A stretch of 64,000 bases of DNA. Origin: Clostridiales bacterium. Its GTDB lineage: Bacteria; Bacillota; Dethiobacteria; Dethiobacterales; Dethiobacteraceae. Positions 61,700 through 64,000 of this stretch are shown one piece after another. The notes below the pieces were generated by a model. The model worked only from the letters and a program-made list of their open reading frames with translations, was not told where the DNA came from and made no database searches. The stretch lies in contig JAGXRM010000038.1 of the NCBI GenBank assembly GCA_018335855.1, positions 1 to 64,000 on the forward strand, written 5' to 3'. The position numbers and the translations under genes were made by a program. Positions within the stretch are counted from its first letter, which is position 1; each line of letters begins with the position of its first letter.

Positions 61700-63160
61700 T
61701 TACTTAAAAAAGGATGACGCAATGTCGCTTGCCATCATTACAGGCCAATGGGGCTGAATAAAGGCAAAGCCTACACAGAGCAAGGCCATCAAAGCCGTTG
61801 TCCAGAGCATACCGGACGAAATTTCCCCACCAAAGGACAAAGGTACTTCCACTCCTCCTTTATCGGAAAGGAACGCTTTAATTACAATGGGAAAATAATA
61901 TAAAGCGTTGAGCAGGCTGCTGACCATCAGAACCGCAACCAATATTGCCTGACCGGATTCCAGAGAAGCAAGAGCCAAATGCCACTTGCTGATAAATGCG
62001 TTAAAGGGAGGGATGCCGACCATCGTTATCGCGGCTAACGTAAAGGACAGCATAATCACCGGCATTTCACGACCAATACCTTTTAACTCACTTACATACT
62101 TCTTTCCGGTCTGGGTGATAATGGCGCCCGCACAGAGAAAGAGCGTTCCCTTCATTAACGCGTGGGAAAAAATATGAAACAAAGCACCAAACAGTGCCCG
62201 CTCGTTCAGGAGAGCCACACCTAAAAGAACATAACCGATCTGCGCAACACTGGAATAGGCCAGTCGACGTTTTAGGTGATCCTGCTGCAGCGCAAGCGCT
62301 GAACCAAACAAGATCGTCACCACTGCTAATATGAGAAGGACTTTATCAAAAGAAACAGCTCGAACCGTTTCGGTCCCGTAGACATCAAATATAATCCGGA
62401 TAAGGCCGTATATCCCAACTTTAATACCGCATCCGGAGAGCAACGCACTAAACGGTGCTGGAGCAGCGGGATGAGCCTCGGGAAGCCAGATATGTACGGG
62501 AAACATACCTGCTTTGACTCCAAATCCAATCAGAAAGGCAAACAAAGCTGCCGCAGATAGCGGGTTTGCCGACATATAACCACCGTGAAAAAAGTCAACC
62601 CTTCCGGCCATAAAGTACGTTGTAGCCAGCCCGAAAAAGATGAACAGACCTCCGGCTACAGCAGTATATAGAAATAATGCGCCCGCCGCCATGGCAAATT
62701 CGTCCTCTTCATGAATTACCAGTAAATATGCCGCCACAGCGTACACCTCAAAGAATAGAAACAGGCCAACTAATGAGGGCGTTAGGACAATGCCCATCAT
62801 TGCTCCCAACGTAATAAGCATTAACGTGTAATAACGGTTTATGGCATGGCTGTGTGCAATATATCCGAAGGAATAAATAATAGCCATTAGGTAGCAAAAG
62901 GAGAATATCACGGCAAAAAAAACACTAAGTGAGTCGGCCCCAAAAGAAATAGTAATGGGGGAAGACAGGAATTTCCCACTTGAATATATCCAGCCATCCG
63001 TTCTCAGTAACGGCAACATGACCAGGGTAATTAAAAATGTAATGAATGATCCGGTCAGTGCGAGGATATTTCTTACATAGCTTCTATCACGCCCCAAAAC
63101 AGCCATGAGTAATGCAAACGCAAAAGGAGTAAGCACAGCTGCCATTGGTAGGTAATTCAT
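61700..63160 (-). CDS. MrpD/NuoN-like proton-channel subunit (D1)
   Basis: 486 residues with about 14 helices. Conserved charges: glutamate in LFLFFEVYAVAAYLLVIHE, lysine in GVKAGMFPVHIWLPEAHPAA, lysine in CGIKVGIYGLIRI and lysine in PPFNAFISKWHLALA. It is the first of the six large subunits and a close paralogue of the 486-residue subunit at 55139. It follows the MbhE-like gene by 20 bases with AAGGAGG before the ATG. Confidence 0.92.
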   Translation of the reverse strand: MNYLPMAAVLTPFAFALLMAVLGRDRSYVRNILALTGSFITFLITLVMLPLLRTDGWIYSSGKFLSSPITISFGADSLSVFFAVIFSFCYLMAIIYSFGYIAHSHAINRYYTLMLITLGAMMGIVLTPSLVGLFLFFEVYAVAAYLLVIHEEDEFAMAAGALFLYTAVAGGLFIFFGLATTYFMAGRVDFFHGGYMSANPLSAAALFAFLIGFGVKAGMFPVHIWLPEAHPAAPAPFSALLSGCGIKVGIYGLIRIIFDVYGTETVRAVSFDKVLLILAVVTILFGSALALQQDHLKRRLAYSSVAQIGYVLLGVALLNERALFGALFHIFSHALMKGTLFLCAGAIITQTGKKYVSELKGIGREMPVIMLSFTLAAITMVGIPPFNAFISKWHLALASLESGQAILVAVLMVSSLLNALYYFPIVIKAFLSDKGGVEVPLSFGGEISSGMLWTTALMALLCVGFAFIQPHWPVMMASDIASSFFK

Positions 63161-63180
63161 ACCATCCCTCCTTCTACAAA

Positions 63181-63471
63181 CTACGCATGTTCGCTTCCGG
63201 CCTTAATGGTTAAAAAGATGGCGATAATGGCGGTAAACAACACTGTAATTTCAATCAGCGTATCATAGCCGCGGTAAGCAACAACTATGTTTGCAACCAA
63301 ATTGTGCCCACCTGTTTCCTCCACGCCCTGATCCAGGTAACGGTCAACAACATAATTGTTTGTGGGGCGTACTAATTCTCCATATGTGGGAATTTCGCTA
63401 ACTGTCATCAGGAGCATATACCCGATCAACAGCAGGAGTAACACAATAAAAACATTGAAGATCTCTTTCAT
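63181..63471 (-). CDS. MbhE/MrpB-like small membrane subunit
   Basis: 96 residues: one N-terminal helix (FIVLLLLLIGYMLLMTV), a polar middle with VDRYLDQGVEETGGHNLVAN, and a second helix with the conserved segment YRGYDTLIEITVLFTAI. This matches the small subunit that in archaeal-type Mrp and membrane-bound hydrogenase (Mbh) complexes corresponds to the C-terminal domain of MrpA. Its ATG overlaps the stop of the MbhD-like gene (GAATGA). Confidence 0.85.
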   Translation of the reverse strand: MKEIFNVFIVLLLLLIGYMLLMTVSEIPTYGELVRPTNNYVVDRYLDQGVEETGGHNLVANIVVAYRGYDTLIEITVLFTAIIAIFLTIKAGSEHA

Positions 63472-63707
63472 TCACGCGCCCCCCTCACTCTGGTCACCAC
63501 GGCAACCATCAGAATTGTTGTCCCAACGCCAACGGCAGCCTCTGTTATCGCAATATCAGGTGCATTAAAATGCTGCCAAAGCAGGGCCATAACAAGAGAA
63601 AATCCACCAAAAATAATAACTGCATACAATAAACTGCGTACAAAAACGACCCCTAAAGCGGCAACGATTAAGAAAGTTAGCAGTAAAAAAACTAGCCAAT
63701 CAGGCAC
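63468..63707 (-). CDS. MbhD-like (DUF4040) subunit
   Basis: 79 residues with three helices, and the conserved motif FNAPDIAITEAAVGVG typical of the MbhD/MrpA C-terminal-like subunit (DUF4040). It starts at a GTG six bases after AAGGAGG, overlapping the end of mrpG. Together with the next gene it replaces the C-terminal part of a classical MrpA. Confidence 0.88.
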   Translation of the reverse strand: MPDWLVFLLLTFLIVAALGVVFVRSLLYAVIIFGGFSLVMALLWQHFNAPDIAITEAAVGVGTTILMVAVVTRVRGARE

Positions 63708-64000
63708 GTATATCCTCCTTCCCCGTTACATCCTTACCCGGATAAGGCAAGTCATAACAGTCCTTAAAAAAAGTTTCAGCCGTATGATCCTCTCCGCGGA
63801 TATAGGCGGTACTGCCAATAGCATGGGTGACTAAGGGGTTAATTGTCCAGATAAAGGCTCCAATCATCACCAGCTTAACGACTTCGTTGTAGCCCCCCAC
63901 TTGGGTCATCAATGCCAACAATATCAACCCTGTGCCCAATGTGTCACACTTGGATGTGGCATGCATCCGGGTATAAATATCCGGGAGTCGAATTAAACCC
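63700..64000 (-). CDS. mrpG: Monovalent cation/proton antiporter subunit G, cut by the window end
   Basis: The frame stays open to the window end. The first codons seen read GLIRLPDIYTRMHATSKCDT, the standard MrpG signature, so the real start lies outside. The seen part has two helices and an unusually long polar C-terminus (YIRGEDHTAETFFKDCYDLP). MrpE and MrpF homologues would be expected directly beyond the edge. It heads the visible part of the antiporter operon. Confidence 0.9.
   Translation of the reverse strand, partial: GLIRLPDIYTRMHATSKCDTLGTGLILLALMTQVGGYNEVVKLVMIGAFIWTINPLVTHAIGSTAYIRGEDHTAETFFKDCYDLPYPGKDVTGKEDIRA

Noticed and set aside
52631-64000. Respiratory complex I (nuo) operon
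   Set aside because: Only proton-channel-type subunits are present, and MrpG, MbhD-like and MbhE-like genes head the cluster; no NuoB, C, D, H or I homologue is seen.
1-64000. CRISPR arrays, rRNA genes and complete tRNA genes
   Set aside because: I looked for regularly spaced repeats and for rRNA or tRNA signatures and saw none apart from the tRNA-Arg remnant.

Overview
The window looks like chromosome of an anaerobic, endospore-forming Firmicute (Clostridia or Dethiobacteria type), probably an alkaliphile. Evidence: two ger spore-germination loci, Firmicute-style Shine-Dalgarno sites and promoters, no outer-membrane genes, an ADP-forming acyl-CoA synthetase, ferredoxin-linked redox genes, in-frame UGA (selenocysteine) genes and a very large Mrp/Mbh-type cation/proton antiporter cluster. 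No species can be named from the sequence alone.

Layout. Bases 1-2381 (+) hold a germination locus whose gerA has lost its 5' half and is joined in frame to an IS630-type transposase fragment; gerC follows and gerB is missing. Bases 2613-9128 (-) are the most unusual unit. A cobalamin riboswitch with its own terminator controls an ExbB/TolQ-like proton channel, a DUF2149 (ExbD-like) protein, a giant CobN-like chelatase subunit that carries a signal peptide and a C-terminal membrane anchor, and a DUF2162 membrane protein. This looks like a vitamin-B12-repressed, extracytoplasmic, proton-motive-force-linked cobalt or corrinoid system. Next (9191-15752, -) is a nickel/peptide-class ABC transporter operon with a methyltransferase and a decayed fmdE.

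Bases 15.7-18.4 kb are a scrapyard: integrase-like N-terminus, one broken and one complete IS630 element, and a truncated HTH gene. A DUF6789-like membrane gene and a complete gerA-gerB-gerC operon follow (18.6-23.3 kb). The locus ends at the 3' half of a tRNA-Arg gene, a typical scar of site-specific integration. Bases 23.6-36 kb hold a beta-lactamase-fold hydrolase, an acyl-CoA synthetase, a cyclase/hydrolase/FAD-reductase operon, a ferritin-like miniprotein, a DUF362 ferredoxin, two glycosyltransferases and a secreted subtilisin.

Bases 36-43.4 kb concern metals and redox: a znuA-znuC-znuB-zur operon with a recognisable promoter and candidate operator, two tandem UGA-containing peroxiredoxins followed by a YdcF protein, a DUF4198 surface protein, and tungstate-type tupB-tupC behind a promoter overlapped by a perfect ModE-like palindrome. 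A two-component pair (sensor kinase plus HD-GYP regulator) follows. A Rieske/glutaredoxin/FtrB trio, a SulP transporter and a CbiM operon with DUF2889 and two miniature membrane proteins lie at 47.9-52.5 kb.

Bases 52.6-64.0 kb (-) are the antiporter cluster: MrpG (cut by the window end), MbhD-like, MbhE-like, then six consecutive NuoL/M/N-type proton-channel subunits. The first two and last two of the six are paralogous pairs, so a module has been duplicated.
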